Shown: positions 55,197 through 63,650 of the stretch, piece by piece
Layout of the letters: every line of letters begins with the position of its first letter
How positions within the stretch are numbered: position 1 is the first letter of the stretch
Assembly (NCBI RefSeq): GCF_003054555.1
Contig: NZ_CP026304.1
Location: 3,100,001-3,164,000 of the forward strand
Direction: 5' to 3'
DNA from: Streptomyces lunaelactis
GTDB lineage: Bacteria > Actinomycetota > Actinomycetes > Streptomycetales > Streptomycetaceae
DNA: 64,000 nucleotides
Notes under the pieces: generated by a model
Database searches by the model: none
The model's input: the letters and a program-made list of their open reading frames with translations, nothing else
Told to the model about the DNA's origin: nothing
Position numbers and translations under genes: made by a program

Positions 55197-55646
55197 TCAG
55201 CGAGCCTCCGCCAACCGGTCGGCGAGGAGCAGTGCCAACGGCCCGGCGGGGAGGAGGAAGCGCCCATTGAACGCCGCCGTGATCGCGTCGCTCACAGGCC
55301 ACCAGGCGAGCTTGAAGCCCTCCTCGGTGGGAGTGAGCTCCTGCGGGCCGCACGTCAATTGGTGAGCTACGAAGAGGTGGACACGCGCCGTCGAGTCGAG
55401 GGTCATGGCGTACGAGCCGAGCGACCCCCACGACTCGGCGGTGATGCCGGCCTCTTCACGCAGCTCTCGGCGTGCACATTCCTCCGGGGTCTCACCGTCT
55501 TCCCTCCGCCCGCCCGGCAAGAACAGGTACTCGCCGCCGTGGCGGGAGAAGTCGGAGCTCAGGAGGGCCACCATGCCATCAGCGTTGAGGGCGACCACAA
55601 CGGAAGCGTCGCGTACCGGCCCGCGGCCTTGGATGTCGTCGCTCAT
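55197..55646 (-). CDS. Nudix hydrolase
   Basis: A 149-residue Nudix protein. The Nudix box GGRREDGETPEECARRELRE continues EAGI and fits G-x5-E-x7-R-E-U-x-E-E-x-G-U exactly. Substrate (a nucleoside diphosphate linked to X) cannot be read from sequence. It begins 21 bases after the stop of the phosphatase-superfamily gene and points the same way, so it is probably the fifth gene of the radical SAM operon. A Nudix enzyme there would fit a nucleotide-related pathway. Confidence 0.9.
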   Translation of the reverse strand: MSDDIQGRGPVRDASVVVALNADGMVALLSSDFSRHGGEYLFLPGGRREDGETPEECARRELREEAGITAESWGSLGSYAMTLDSTARVHLFVAHQLTCGPQELTPTEEGFKLAWWPVSDAITAAFNGRFLLPAGPLALLLADRLAEAR

Positions 55647-55667
55647 GCCTGGCGAGGATAGCGGCCA

Positions 55668-56459
55668 TCAGCGCACCATCGCCGCGAACGGCACGTTCAT
55701 AACGACCGGGTGAGCGATGCCCCGGCCGTGGAATCCGTCTTCGCCGAAAGCGTCGCCGTGGTCGGCGCACATGATGATCAGCCAGCGTTGCTTCGCCGTA
55801 AGGGCGGAGATCAGGCGCCCGAGGTGGTCGTCGGCGTAGGCGAGCGCGGCACGCTGGGACGCGAGAGTGTCTCGGCTGTCGCCGAGGTAGTGGCCGTGAG
55901 GTACGTGAGTGGCCGAGACGTTGACGAAGAGGTACAGCGGGCGGCCGTCGTACTTCGCGGCGATCTGTAGGGCCTGGTCGACCTGGTGGCGCGTGGAGTC
56001 CATCTCGGGCGAGCAGAACTCGGGCCGCCAGTGGTCCTCATCGAACATGTCGGGCAGGACGGAGCCGAGCGGCGTCTCGCGCGAGAAGTAGGTGACGCCG
56101 CCCATGCAGACGCTTCGGTAGCCGTGCTCCGCGAGGCCGTTGAGGAGGTTCGACGCCTCGAAGACGAACGTCTCCTTGGCGACCGTCTTGAAGGCAGGCG
56201 GGCGACACTCCCAGAGGCGCGGCGGCTGCTCGGGCTGCGGCAGCTTGGGCAAGAACCCGGAGAAGAACGCCATGTGCGCTGGGAGCGTGAAACTGCCGGG
56301 TGTGTGTCGACGCTCCCAGCCTCCCTCGGGCAGCAGGCTCGCCATACGTGGCGTCAGCCCGTCGTCGAGAGCGTTGCGGGCCACGTCGTACCGCAACGAG
56401 TCGAGGGTGAGGAACAGGATGCTGGTACCGGTCCGGATGATCTCGGCTGCGTCGATCAC
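55668..56459 (-). CDS. Alkaline-phosphatase-superfamily hydrolase (STM4013/SEN3800-like)
   Basis: A 263-residue metallohydrolase of the sulfatase fold. Metal ligands are Asp20 (LFLTLDSLRYD), Asp233-His234 (CADHGDAFGEDGFHG) and His244. The nucleophile position is Thr58 in FTLPAHMAFFSGFLP; a sulfatase would have Cys or Ser in C/S-x-P-x-R. This makes it phosphatase- or phosphotransferase-like and independent of formylglycine. Overall order and length resemble, by recall, the STM4013/SEN3800 family, members of which occur beside radical SAM genes. GTG start overlapping the upstream stop (GTGA). Confidence 0.8.
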   Translation of the reverse strand: MIDAAEIIRTGTSILFLTLDSLRYDVARNALDDGLTPRMASLLPEGGWERRHTPGSFTLPAHMAFFSGFLPKLPQPEQPPRLWECRPPAFKTVAKETFVFEASNLLNGLAEHGYRSVCMGGVTYFSRETPLGSVLPDMFDEDHWRPEFCSPEMDSTRHQVDQALQIAAKYDGRPLYLFVNVSATHVPHGHYLGDSRDTLASQRAALAYADDHLGRLISALTAKQRWLIIMCADHGDAFGEDGFHGRGIAHPVVMNVPFAAMVR

Positions 56460-56968
56460 TCCTCCACCCCTTCCTCGGCCACCTGCCGGGAGTACTGCTC
56501 CACTCGCCCCTTGGACCGGTCATTGACGGGGATCGGCACATGATCCTCGGCGATCATTCGGCGAATCCGGGCCAGCCCAGCTTCCTCGCCGAGCGGCTGC
56601 CCTTCACGGTCGTACAGCGAGATCCTGACCGTCTCGGCGCCGTCATCGCCGACCGTCGTGGTGACCAATGCGCCTGGTACGGAGCCCAGCTCCTTCATGG
56701 TCCGGATCAGCGAGGCCTCGTCGGCTACACGGAGGTCGGCGACGGTGCAGGCGAAGTGCTGGGCGTTGATGGCGCCCCGGCACAGACGCTCGTAGAACGT
56801 GGCGCTGGTCCCGTGGCCGTCATGAGCGACGGCGATTCGGTTGGCCTTGGCCGTGACGACGAGGCAGGCGCCCACCCACCAGCCAACGCCTTCGTGGATC
56901 TCAACTGGGAACTGGCCTATGACGGCGCCGTCGAGGACAACAGCATCGGTGTTGATGGGGTTAAGCAC
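56456..56968 (-). CDS. Phosphohexomutase N-terminal-domain-like protein
   Basis: A 170-residue protein that resembles only the first domain of phosphomannomutase/phosphoglucomutase. RIAVAHDGHGTSATFYERLC corresponds to the V-x-G-x-D-x-R-x-S-S strand and helix. PGALVTTTVGDDGAETVRIS followed by LYDREGQPLGEEAGLARIRR corresponds to the active-site loop T-A-S-H-N-P and the following strand. The phosphoserine position is Thr105 and the His-Asn-Pro is lost. Domains 2-4 (metal site, sugar site) are absent. The GTG has a perfect TGGAGGG site and overlaps the kinase stop. A binding or regulatory role seems more likely than catalysis. Confidence 0.65.
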   Translation of the reverse strand: MLNPINTDAVVLDGAVIGQFPVEIHEGVGWWVGACLVVTAKANRIAVAHDGHGTSATFYERLCRGAINAQHFACTVADLRVADEASLIRTMKELGSVPGALVTTTVGDDGAETVRISLYDREGQPLGEEAGLARIRRMIAEDHVPIPVNDRSKGRVEQYSRQVAEEGVEE

Positions 56969-57593
56969 CTTTGCCCTCCAGGTGAGCAATGACCCATTCA
57001 GCGAGATCGTCGGGCGTCTTGGCGTCGGTGTCGACGACAACGGCCGTACTGTCGGCGGCCCCCACCGCCTCGAAGTTGGCCAGCAGTTGCGCCAGTCGTC
57101 CGGGGACTGCGAAGAGGTCGGTGTCGTCCTGCTTCGTGTCCGGCTTGCCGGCCATTCGCTCGCGCAGGACCGACTCTGAGCAGCGCAGGTAGAACGTGTG
57201 GGTAGGGACCTCCAAATACGGCCGGAAGGGCTCCACGAGCTCGGTGACCGCTTCTGTCTGCAAGCCATGCACGGCGGCGTGGCACGCGATGACCGAGGAG
57301 ATGTAGCGGTCGGCGACCACAGTTCCGATCATCCTGGATTGGCGGATGGAGTCGGCGGCGTGGAGGACCCCCGAGAGGTAGAAGGCGAACTGCGGCAGGG
57401 GCCGCAGCCATCTGTTCGCTGTCGAAGACCAGCCGGAGTGCGGCATCGGGAGCGTGTGCAGTTCGGTCGCTTGCAAGCGCTTGGCCAAGGTTGCGGCGAG
57501 CGTCGACTTCCCTATCCCGGAGACACCTTCGAGGACGACGAACGGGCTGCGGGGGCCGTCGCAGTCGACGGGCAGATACGGATGCGAAATCAT
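56961..57593 (-). CDS. Thymidylate-kinase-like P-loop kinase
   Basis: A 210-residue kinase. The P-loop is LEGVSGIGKST (Lys29) and the DRY motif VADRYISSVIA follows the dTMP-kinase pattern. A lid region with Arg (LRCSESVLRERMAGKPD) is present. It is shorter and divergent from housekeeping Tmk. The substrate may be a modified nucleotide or related phosphate. The ATG overlaps the radical SAM stop (ATGA), and its own stop overlaps the next GTG. Confidence 0.8.
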   Translation of the reverse strand: MISHPYLPVDCDGPRSPFVVLEGVSGIGKSTLAATLAKRLQATELHTLPMPHSGWSSTANRWLRPLPQFAFYLSGVLHAADSIRQSRMIGTVVADRYISSVIACHAAVHGLQTEAVTELVEPFRPYLEVPTHTFYLRCSESVLRERMAGKPDTKQDDTDLFAVPGRLAQLLANFEAVGAADSTAVVVDTDAKTPDDLAEWVIAHLEGKGA

Positions 57594-58615
57594 AGAGTCC
57601 CCTCGGTGAACGAGGTGATGTGCCCGGCAACGACTTCCGCGAGCCGGGCCGGGTCAGCCAGGAGTTCTTTGATGTCCAGGCGCAGGTCATCGCGGAGCAA
57701 GCAGGGCTGGATGCCACCGTCGTGGTCAACTCGCAGCGCCCAGAAGCCCTCGACGCACGTGGTCCGAAGTTGGCAGGTGCCGCACTGACCGACGTGGTGG
57801 CGCCCGAGGTTGCGGTGGATGACATCGATCTCGACGCCATCGATTCTGAAGACCCGGCGGCCCTGCCCGACGCCAGCCACTTCGGTGTGCTCGTCGCTGG
57901 TCAGCGTGCGCAGGTAGGTGACGATCTCGTCGGCCGACACGGCTGAAGATGCCCGACCTTCGTTGAAGCCGGTGCCAACGAGCTCGATGAACTGCATTGG
58001 CATCCGCCGCTCCAGCGCGAAGTCAAGGATTTGCCCGACCTCGTGGGCGTTCTCCCTCTGAAGGACGGTGTTCAGCTCCACCCGCTCGAAGATCTCCCGC
58101 GCGGTCTCGATGCCGTCGAGAACCGCGTTGATCCCGATGCGGGTTCCGGCAATGGCCTGCAAGGACTCGTCGGAGAAGTAGTGCAGGGACACCTTCACCT
58201 TGTCCAAGTACGTCTTGGACAGCCACGACCGATGCGTACGTACACGTGTGCCGTTGGTGATCAAGGTGTACGAGGCGTCCGCGCCGGGCTCGGGAAGTTG
58301 CTCCAACACGGGGCGGGCCACGGGGGAGGTCAGGGGTTCGCCGCCAGTGAAGTAGACGCGCTTCAGTCCTGCTTCCATCAGGGAGGTGATGAGTGCGAGG
58401 TGCCCCTCCGGGTCGAGTCCGCGGGGGCGCGGCTGCTGCGACCGGTCCTGCCGGGTCAGCGGGGGCGGTACGTCGCCCTCGTTGTGGCAGAACCAGCAGG
58501 CGATGTTGCAGCGAGGGGTGAAGGACACCCTGAGCTGGCCACGAAGAGCGGCAAAGTTCTGCAAGGCGGTCCAGTCGACTTCGGGCGTAGCAATGGAAAC
58601 CTGAGCAGTGCGCAC
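57590..58615 (-). CDS. MoaA-like radical SAM enzyme
   Basis: A 341-residue radical SAM protein. The first cluster motif is CNIACWFC (Cys36, Cys40, Cys43) and the SAM-binding motif is FTGGEPL. A second, C-terminal cluster set is Cys278, Cys281, Cys287 and Cys305 (QCGTC, TTC, IQPCLLRDD). That spacing is close to MoaA (C-x2-C...C-L-F-x-D) with one additional Cys. True MoaA ends with a Gly-Gly tail, which is missing here (EGTL end), so it is probably not the molybdopterin enzyme. It is the first gene of a coupled operon; the GTG is preceded by GAGGAGG. Confidence 0.88.
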   Translation of the reverse strand: MRTAQVSIATPEVDWTALQNFAALRGQLRVSFTPRCNIACWFCHNEGDVPPPLTRQDRSQQPRPRGLDPEGHLALITSLMEAGLKRVYFTGGEPLTSPVARPVLEQLPEPGADASYTLITNGTRVRTHRSWLSKTYLDKVKVSLHYFSDESLQAIAGTRIGINAVLDGIETAREIFERVELNTVLQRENAHEVGQILDFALERRMPMQFIELVGTGFNEGRASSAVSADEIVTYLRTLTSDEHTEVAGVGQGRRVFRIDGVEIDVIHRNLGRHHVGQCGTCQLRTTCVEGFWALRVDHDGGIQPCLLRDDLRLDIKELLADPARLAEVVAGHITSFTEGTL

Positions 58616-58748
58616 GGCAACCTCCTCGGAGGGAGCGGACTCGCTTTGGACGGCAACGGCGATGGCCGGGCTACTCGCCGTTGATGAGCTTCAAGAGGGT
58701 CTGTAGGTGGCGTGTGACCTGCCCACGCGCCAGGTCGAGTCATGGGGG

Positions 58749-58762
58749 AAGGTCAAGACCTT
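58749..58762. promoter_or_regulatory. Palindrome on the radical SAM side
   Basis: AAGGTCAAGACCTT, perfect 6-bp arms around AA, 134 bases before the radical SAM start. Possible regulator site. Confidence 0.4.
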
Positions 58763-58910
58763 TTGGCTGGCGACCCGGCGGCGCGCCTGCGACGGCAGGC
58801 TCGACGGTGGCTCATGCTCAGCCTGTGCTCGACACTCGCCACCGTGGCCACGGATCCTCCAGCGCCTTGTAGGCGCAAGTCGTCTGCGAGGTCTCTTCAG
58901 TGGATGGAGC

Positions 58911-58931
58911 GTGACCTCAACCTTGAGTCAC
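58911..58931. promoter_or_regulatory. Palindrome on the aminotransferase side
   Basis: GTGACCTCAA and TTGAGTCAC form 9-bp matching arms with one inserted C and a CC centre. It lies 131 bases before the aminotransferase ATG. It is a candidate operator, possibly for the XRE-SUMF1 protein encoded downstream. Confidence 0.45.
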
Positions 58932-59061
58932 CAGCTTGGCGCGCACAGTGACGCGGTCTGAATGTCGTCCCGCTGTCGTGGCCCTGAAGTTTCACCGAAG
59001 TTCGAGCCCGCGCGAGAGCTCGTGGAACAGGCTCGATGGGCGCGACTGCCATGCTGGGGGC

Positions 59062-59835
59062 ATGGCAGAACTCAACGGACGCCCCGTCAGCCTGGATGAG
59101 CTCCAAACACTCGCCCTCACCAACTACGGCCACTTCACGAGTCTCCGAGTGGACGAAGGCCGAGTCCGCGGCCTGTCACTTCACCTGGACAGGCTCGCCC
59201 GCGACTGTCGAGCCCTGTTCGGAACGGACCTCGACACGGAGCGTGTACGCGAACTCATCCGGCGAATGGCACCGGCCCACGGGTCGATCACGATCCGCGT
59301 CACGGTGTTCGACCCGACCACGGACCTGGGGCATCCGGACCACGCCACGGACCCTCGAATCCTCGTCACGCACAGGTCGGCCGCCACCCTGCCTCTCCCA
59401 CCCCTGCGGGTGCAGTCGTCCTTGTACGTGCGAGATGCTCCCAACGTGAAGAGTGTGGGGCTCTTCGGCCTGCTCCACCATCGGCGCGCGGCCCAGCTCA
59501 ACGGATTCGACGACGCGCTCTTCGTAGATGGGGGAGAGCGCATCTCCGAGGGCGGCACCTGGAACATCGGCTTCTTCGACGGCGACCAGGTGATCTGGCC
59601 GGATGCTGACTGCCTCGTGGGCGTGACGATGCGGCTCCTCCAAGAAGCCCACGAACACCGGGGCGCACCTGTCTCTCTCCGAGACCTCGCTTCCATGGAG
59701 GCGGCCTTCGCGACCAACGCCGCCATCGGAGTCCGCGCTATCACGCGCATCGATGACAGGGAAATGCCCGGCGATCACCCCATCATCGACATTCTCCGCA
59801 AGGAATACATGGACGTAGCCGGCGACTCCGTCTGA
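59062..59835 (+). CDS. Aminotransferase class IV (PLP) protein
   Basis: A 257-residue fold-type IV PLP enzyme. The likely Schiff-base Lys is Lys130 in APNVKSVGLFG. The E-x-T-x-x-N-I-like motif ISEGGTWNIGFFDG holds the glutamate that contacts the PLP pyridine nitrogen. It is related to branched-chain aminotransferases and aminodeoxychorismate lyase but shorter than most; the substrate is not predictable. The ATG has GGGGGC. It diverges from the radical SAM operon and is followed after 56 bases by the XRE-SUMF1 gene. Confidence 0.88.
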   Translation: MAELNGRPVSLDELQTLALTNYGHFTSLRVDEGRVRGLSLHLDRLARDCRALFGTDLDTERVRELIRRMAPAHGSITIRVTVFDPTTDLGHPDHATDPRILVTHRSAATLPLPPLRVQSSLYVRDAPNVKSVGLFGLLHHRRAAQLNGFDDALFVDGGERISEGGTWNIGFFDGDQVIWPDADCLVGVTMRLLQEAHEHRGAPVSLRDLASMEAAFATNAAIGVRAITRIDDREMPGDHPIIDILRKEYMDVAGDSV

Positions 59836-59891
59836 TCCGGAAACCGGGCATGGGCTGATGGCTGGGCTCGGTCACGAGAAAGCGGGGACGG

Positions 59892-60842
59892 GTGGCCACG
59901 GTAGAGCGCTGGACCGGCCGAGAGGCCAAAGCATTACGCAAGGCGAAGCGGATGAGCCTTGAAGCGTTCGCGGCTCACCTCGGAGTCAGTGAGCGGACCC
60001 TCTCCACGTGGGAACTCCGAGGCGAGACGATAGCCATTCGCGAAGTCAACCAGGCTGCCCTGGACACGTCGTTGAAGGCGTCCAGCCCGGATGTCCACGA
60101 GCGGTTCGCCAGCCTCACGGGTGGCTACGAATCGGTCCTGCCGGGACAGAGTCCAAGTGGTACTCATGACCTTCCACAACAACAGCAAGACAGGCACCCA
60201 AACGACGGTAAGCAGATGGCCCTCGTCGATGCTGGGGTCTACTTGAGCGGGGGGAGCAACAAGCCTGTCTGGCTCCCCGCCTTCTACATCGACATCTTCC
60301 CGGTGACGAACTCCGATTACGCGCGGTTCGTTGCTGCAACGGGACGCCAACCTCCGGAGCACTGGCTCAAAGGGAAGTGCCCGGACACGATCTTCGATCA
60401 TCCGGTTACCTTCGTTACCTGGCACGATGCGGCGTCGTTCGCCTCGTGGGCGGGTAAGGAGCTGCCGAGTTCTCAACAGTGGGAGAAGGCGGCCAGGGGG
60501 GTAAGGGGCAATGTGTATCCATGGGGGAACCAGCCCACACCCGCGAAGTGCAACGCCAGGGAGAGCGGGGTCGGAACCACCACGCCGGTAAGCCGATTCC
60601 ACAGTGGTGTAAGTCCGTACGGGGTGTACGACATGTGCGGCAACACCTGGGAGTGGTGCAGCACTCGAACCGTTGCCAACCGCTACGAGTTGAAGGCCGG
60701 CGCATTCACCAGCCCCTTTTCTCGGTCCACGCCGTCATCGTTCAATGACGCCTCGTCGACCATGCTCGACGACGACACCGGATTTCTGTGCTGCATCGCC
60801 GGGGCCGCGCTCCAAGCGCTGTTGAAACCCCGGTCTGCCTGA
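59892..60842 (+). CDS. XRE helix-turn-helix fused to FGE/SUMF1-like domain
   Basis: A 316-residue fusion. The N-terminal HTH is WTGREAKALRKAKRMSLEAF followed by AAHLGVSERTLSTWELRG (residues 7-44), a class common in Streptomyces. After a Gln-rich linker comes a formylglycine-generating-enzyme-like domain (about 110-305): IDIFPVTNSDYARFVAATG, LPSSQQWEKAARG, YPWGNQPTPAKCN, YGVYDMCGNTWEWCS and TGFLCC. The loop that carries the catalytic Cys pair in real FGE reads AGAFTSPFSRSTPS here, without Cys, so oxidase activity is unlikely. It is probably a ligand-sensing regulator of this cassette. Confidence 0.85.
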   Translation: MATVERWTGREAKALRKAKRMSLEAFAAHLGVSERTLSTWELRGETIAIREVNQAALDTSLKASSPDVHERFASLTGGYESVLPGQSPSGTHDLPQQQQDRHPNDGKQMALVDAGVYLSGGSNKPVWLPAFYIDIFPVTNSDYARFVAATGRQPPEHWLKGKCPDTIFDHPVTFVTWHDAASFASWAGKELPSSQQWEKAARGVRGNVYPWGNQPTPAKCNARESGVGTTTPVSRFHSGVSPYGVYDMCGNTWEWCSTRTVANRYELKAGAFTSPFSRSTPSSFNDASSTMLDDDTGFLCCIAGAALQALLKPRSA

Positions 60843-60887
60843 CAAGAAATGAGCCCGTAGTCCTGTGTCTGCGTTGACTCGACACGG

Positions 60888-60927
60888 CCTGGCCCCGCTG
60901 CCCAGGGGGATGCGCAGCGGGGCCAGG
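60888..60927. terminator. Bidirectional terminator between convergent genes
   Basis: CCTGGCCCCGCTGC pairs perfectly with GCAGCGGGGCCAGG (14 bp, 12-base loop). It ends the XRE-SUMF1 and the ThDP-enzyme transcripts. Confidence 0.9.
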
Positions 60928-60941
60928 GATCGGAGGACGCC

Positions 60942-62624
60942 TCAGAGATGCGTCGGGGCGAACATCCGCAGGACCGCCGGGAGCACCACCACCGATGGGC
61001 CGGGTTCCGTCAGGGCCTTCGCCAGGTCCTCCGTGAGCGACTCCGGGGTGGTGCGGACCGCCGGGACGCCGAAGGACTCCGACAGTGCCACGAAGTCCGG
61101 GCGGGACAGCTCCGTCGCCGTCGCCTCGCCGAAGGTGTCCTTCATGTACTCGCGCAGGATGCCGTAGCCGCCGTCGTCCACGATCAGCCAGGTGACCGGG
61201 AGTTCGTACTGCTTGGCCGTGGCCAGCTCGGCGATCGAGTACATCGCGCCGCCGTCGCCGGAGACCGCGAGGACCGGACGTGTACGGTCCGCCGCCGCGG
61301 CGCCCAGCGCCGCCGGGAAGCCGTAGCCGAGGCCGCCCGCGCCCTGGGCCGAGTGCATGGTGTTCGGGTGGCGGGCGTCGAAGGCCGACCAGGCCCAGTA
61401 GGCCAGGATCGTCATGTCCCAGAAGCTGGGGGACGCGTCGGGGAGGGCCTCGCGGACGGAGGCCAGCACCCGCTGTTCCAGGGTGAGGTCCTGGGCCGCG
61501 ATGCGGGACCCGACCTTGGTCAGGACCGTGCGTACGGAATCGGCGGCCGTCGCGTCCTCCCGTACCGAAACCGTCTCCAGCAGCGCGGAGAGCGCGAGGC
61601 GCGCGTCCGCGTGGATGCCGAGGGCCGGGTGGTTGGACTCCAGCTTGCCCGGGTCGGCCTCGATCTGGATGACCCGGCCGCGGGGCGCGAACGTGTGGTA
61701 GTTCGAGGACAGTTCGCCCAGGCCCGAGCCGACGACCAGCAGGACGTCCGCCGATTCGAGGAAGTCCGTCGTGTGGCGGTCCTCCAGCCAGGACTGGAGC
61801 GAGAGCGGGTGCTCCCACGGGAAGGCGCCCTTGCCGCCGAACGTGGTGACCACCGGGGCGTTCAGCTTCTCCGCCAGCGCGAGCAGCTTGCCGGACGCGT
61901 CGGAGCGTACGACTCCGCCGCCCGCGATGATCGCCGGGCGGGCGGCGCGGGACAGCAAGTCGGCCGCCACCGCGGTCAGTTCGGGGCGCGGCACGACATC
62001 GTCAGGGGTCGCGTCCATCGCCGTGACCACCGGCAGGGTCGTCCCGGCCAGCAGGACGTCCTGCGGGATCTCCACCCAGACCGGGCCGTGGGGGGCGGTG
62101 AGAGCCGACTCCCAGGCCGCTGCGATCGCCGACGGGATCTGGGACTGGGTACGGGCCGTGTGGACGGACTTCACGATGTCGCGGAACGAGGCCTGCTGGT
62201 CGGGCAGTTCGTGGAGGTAGCCGTGGCGGCCACCGCCGAGGCCCGCCGTCGGGACCTGGCTGCCGATGGCGAGCACCGGCGCGGAGGCAGCCGCCGACTC
62301 CTGGAGCGCGGCCAGCGACATCAGCGCGCCGGGGCCGGTGGAGAGCAGCAGCGGGGCCACCTCGCCCGTCAGCCGGCCGTACGCGTCGGCCGCGAAGCCC
62401 GCGTTGTTCTCGACGCGCAGTCCCACGTACGAGAGCGAGGACCGGCGCAGGGCGTCGAACATGCCCAGCGCGTGCTGACCGGGCAGCCCGAAAACGGTCG
62501 TCGCGCCGAGACCGGCCAGCGTCTCTACGACGAGGTCGCCGCCGTTGCGCCCTGCCGGGGGGTTCAGCGCGGCCTCGGTCTGCGCCCCGGTCGGGCGCAG
62601 AACGAGATCGTGGTCGTGGGTCAC
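60942..62624 (-). CDS. Thiamine-diphosphate-dependent enzyme, acetolactate-synthase-like
   Basis: A 560-residue ThDP enzyme. The N-terminal pyrimidine domain has [20 protein letters not shown] with the catalytic Glu. The middle domain includes [18 protein letters not shown]. The C-terminal ThDP site is [20 protein letters not shown] with DDGGYGIL. The usual Asn pair after GDG is altered. It is not the biosynthetic IlvB by context. It overlaps the agmatinase-family gene by four bases, and in Streptomyces such enzymes are found with agmatinase/guanidinobutyrase genes, so a role in guanidino-acid or polyamine breakdown is inferred. Confidence 0.88.
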   Translation of the reverse strand: MTHDHDLVLRPTGAQTEAALNPPAGRNGGDLVVETLAGLGATTVFGLPGQHALGMFDALRRSSLSYVGLRVENNAGFAADAYGRLTGEVAPLLLSTGPGALMSLAALQESAAASAPVLAIGSQVPTAGLGGGRHGYLHELPDQQASFRDIVKSVHTARTQSQIPSAIAAAWESALTAPHGPVWVEIPQDVLLAGTTLPVVTAMDATPDDVVPRPELTAVAADLLSRAARPAIIAGGGVVRSDASGKLLALAEKLNAPVVTTFGGKGAFPWEHPLSLQSWLEDRHTTDFLESADVLLVVGSGLGELSSNYHTFAPRGRVIQIEADPGKLESNHPALGIHADARLALSALLETVSVREDATAADSVRTVLTKVGSRIAAQDLTLEQRVLASVREALPDASPSFWDMTILAYWAWSAFDARHPNTMHSAQGAGGLGYGFPAALGAAAADRTRPVLAVSGDGGAMYSIAELATAKQYELPVTWLIVDDGGYGILREYMKDTFGEATATELSRPDFVALSESFGVPAVRTTPESLTEDLAKALTEPGPSVVVLPAVLRMFAPTHL

Positions 62625-63592
62625 TGCGCAGCCTTCGCGGCCGCGATCTGGCGGGACATGATCGTGGTGAGCTCGTACGCCGTGTGGGAGGCGGCGACCG
62701 ACGTGATCTCGGCGTGGTCGTACGCGGGCGCGACCTCGACGACGTCCGCCGAGACGAGGTTGCAGGAGGCCAGGCCGCGGAGGATCTCCAGGAGCTCGCG
62801 GGAGGTCATGCCGCCCGCCTCGGGCGTGCCGGTGCCGGGCGCGTGCGCCGGGTCGAGGCAGTCGATGTCGATGGAGATGTAGAGCGGGCGGTCGCCGATG
62901 CGCTGGCGGAGCTGGTCGGCGACCTCGTCGGCGCCGCGCCGGTAGACGTCGGCGGAGGTGACGATGCCGAAGCCCATCTTCTCGTCGTCGGTCAGGTCCT
63001 GCTTGCCGTACAGGGGCCCGCGGATGCCGACGTGCGAGAGCGCCTCGGTGTCGAGGATGCCCTCCTCGACGGCCCGGCGGAACGGCGTGCCGTGCGTGTA
63101 CTCCGCGCCGAAGTAGGTGTCCCAGGTGTCCAGGTGCGCGTCGAAGTGCAGCAGCGCCACCGGGCCGTGCTTCTTGGCGACCGAGCGCAGCAGCGGCAGC
63201 GCGATGGTGTGGTCGCCGCCGAGCGTCATCAGCCGCGCGCCGGTGCCGATCAGGTCGTCGGCCGCGGCCTCGATCGTGTCGACGGCCTCGTTGATGTTGA
63301 ACGGATTGGCCGCGATGTCGCCCGCGTCCGCGACCTGGGCGAGCGCGAAGGGCGAGGCGTCCTGCGCCGGGTTGTACGGGCGCAGGAGCCTCGACGCCTC
63401 ACGGATCGCGTTACCGCCGAAGCGCGCGCCGGGCCGGTAGGAGACTCCGCTGTCGAAGGGCACACCGACCACGGCGACATCGGCGGTGCCGACCTCGTCG
63501 AGCCGTGGCAGCCGGGCGAACGTGGCGGGTCCTGCGTACCGCGGGATGCGGGACGAGTCGACGGGGCCCCGCGGCTGCTCGTTGCTGCTCAT
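62621..63592 (-). CDS. speB: Agmatinase-family ureohydrolase
   Basis: A 323-residue binuclear-manganese ureohydrolase. All ligand motifs are present: [21 protein letters not shown] and [21 protein letters not shown]. It removes urea from agmatine or a related compound such as guanidinobutyrate; sequence alone does not separate these. Its stop overlaps the GTG of the ThDP enzyme gene (GTGA), and a symporter gene lies just upstream in the same direction, suggesting an uptake-and-hydrolysis unit. Confidence 0.9.
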   Translation of the reverse strand: MSSNEQPRGPVDSSRIPRYAGPATFARLPRLDEVGTADVAVVGVPFDSGVSYRPGARFGGNAIREASRLLRPYNPAQDASPFALAQVADAGDIAANPFNINEAVDTIEAAADDLIGTGARLMTLGGDHTIALPLLRSVAKKHGPVALLHFDAHLDTWDTYFGAEYTHGTPFRRAVEEGILDTEALSHVGIRGPLYGKQDLTDDEKMGFGIVTSADVYRRGADEVADQLRQRIGDRPLYISIDIDCLDPAHAPGTGTPEAGGMTSRELLEILRGLASCNLVSADVVEVAPAYDHAEITSVAASHTAYELTTIMSRQIAAAKAAQ

Positions 63593-63650
63593 GTGTTTTG
63601 CCTTCTTTCCTACGGTTCGTTGCGGTTTTCGACTCTAAGCCCTGTCCGGC

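Larger units (their letters stand above)
58616..59061. other. Long divergent intergenic region of the radical SAM cassette
   Basis: No credible gene. It carries the start regions of both transcription units and two palindromes listed separately. A short minus-strand open stretch (LDLARGQVTRHLQTLLKLIN, stop near 58678) ends 60 bases before the radical SAM gene but has no start codon of its own. Confidence 0.5.

Noticed and set aside
58678..58745. Possible precursor peptide (LDLARGQVTRHLQTLLKLIN) just upstream of the radical SAM gene, suggesting a RiPP system
   Set aside because: There is no start codon in frame after the preceding stop, no ribosome site, no leader/core layout, and the radical SAM enzyme is MoaA-like rather than of the peptide-modifying type.
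55668..60842. Reading the cassette as a sulfatase with its formylglycine-generating enzyme
   Set aside because: The hydrolase has Thr instead of Cys/Ser at the modified position and the FGE-like domain lacks the catalytic cysteines.
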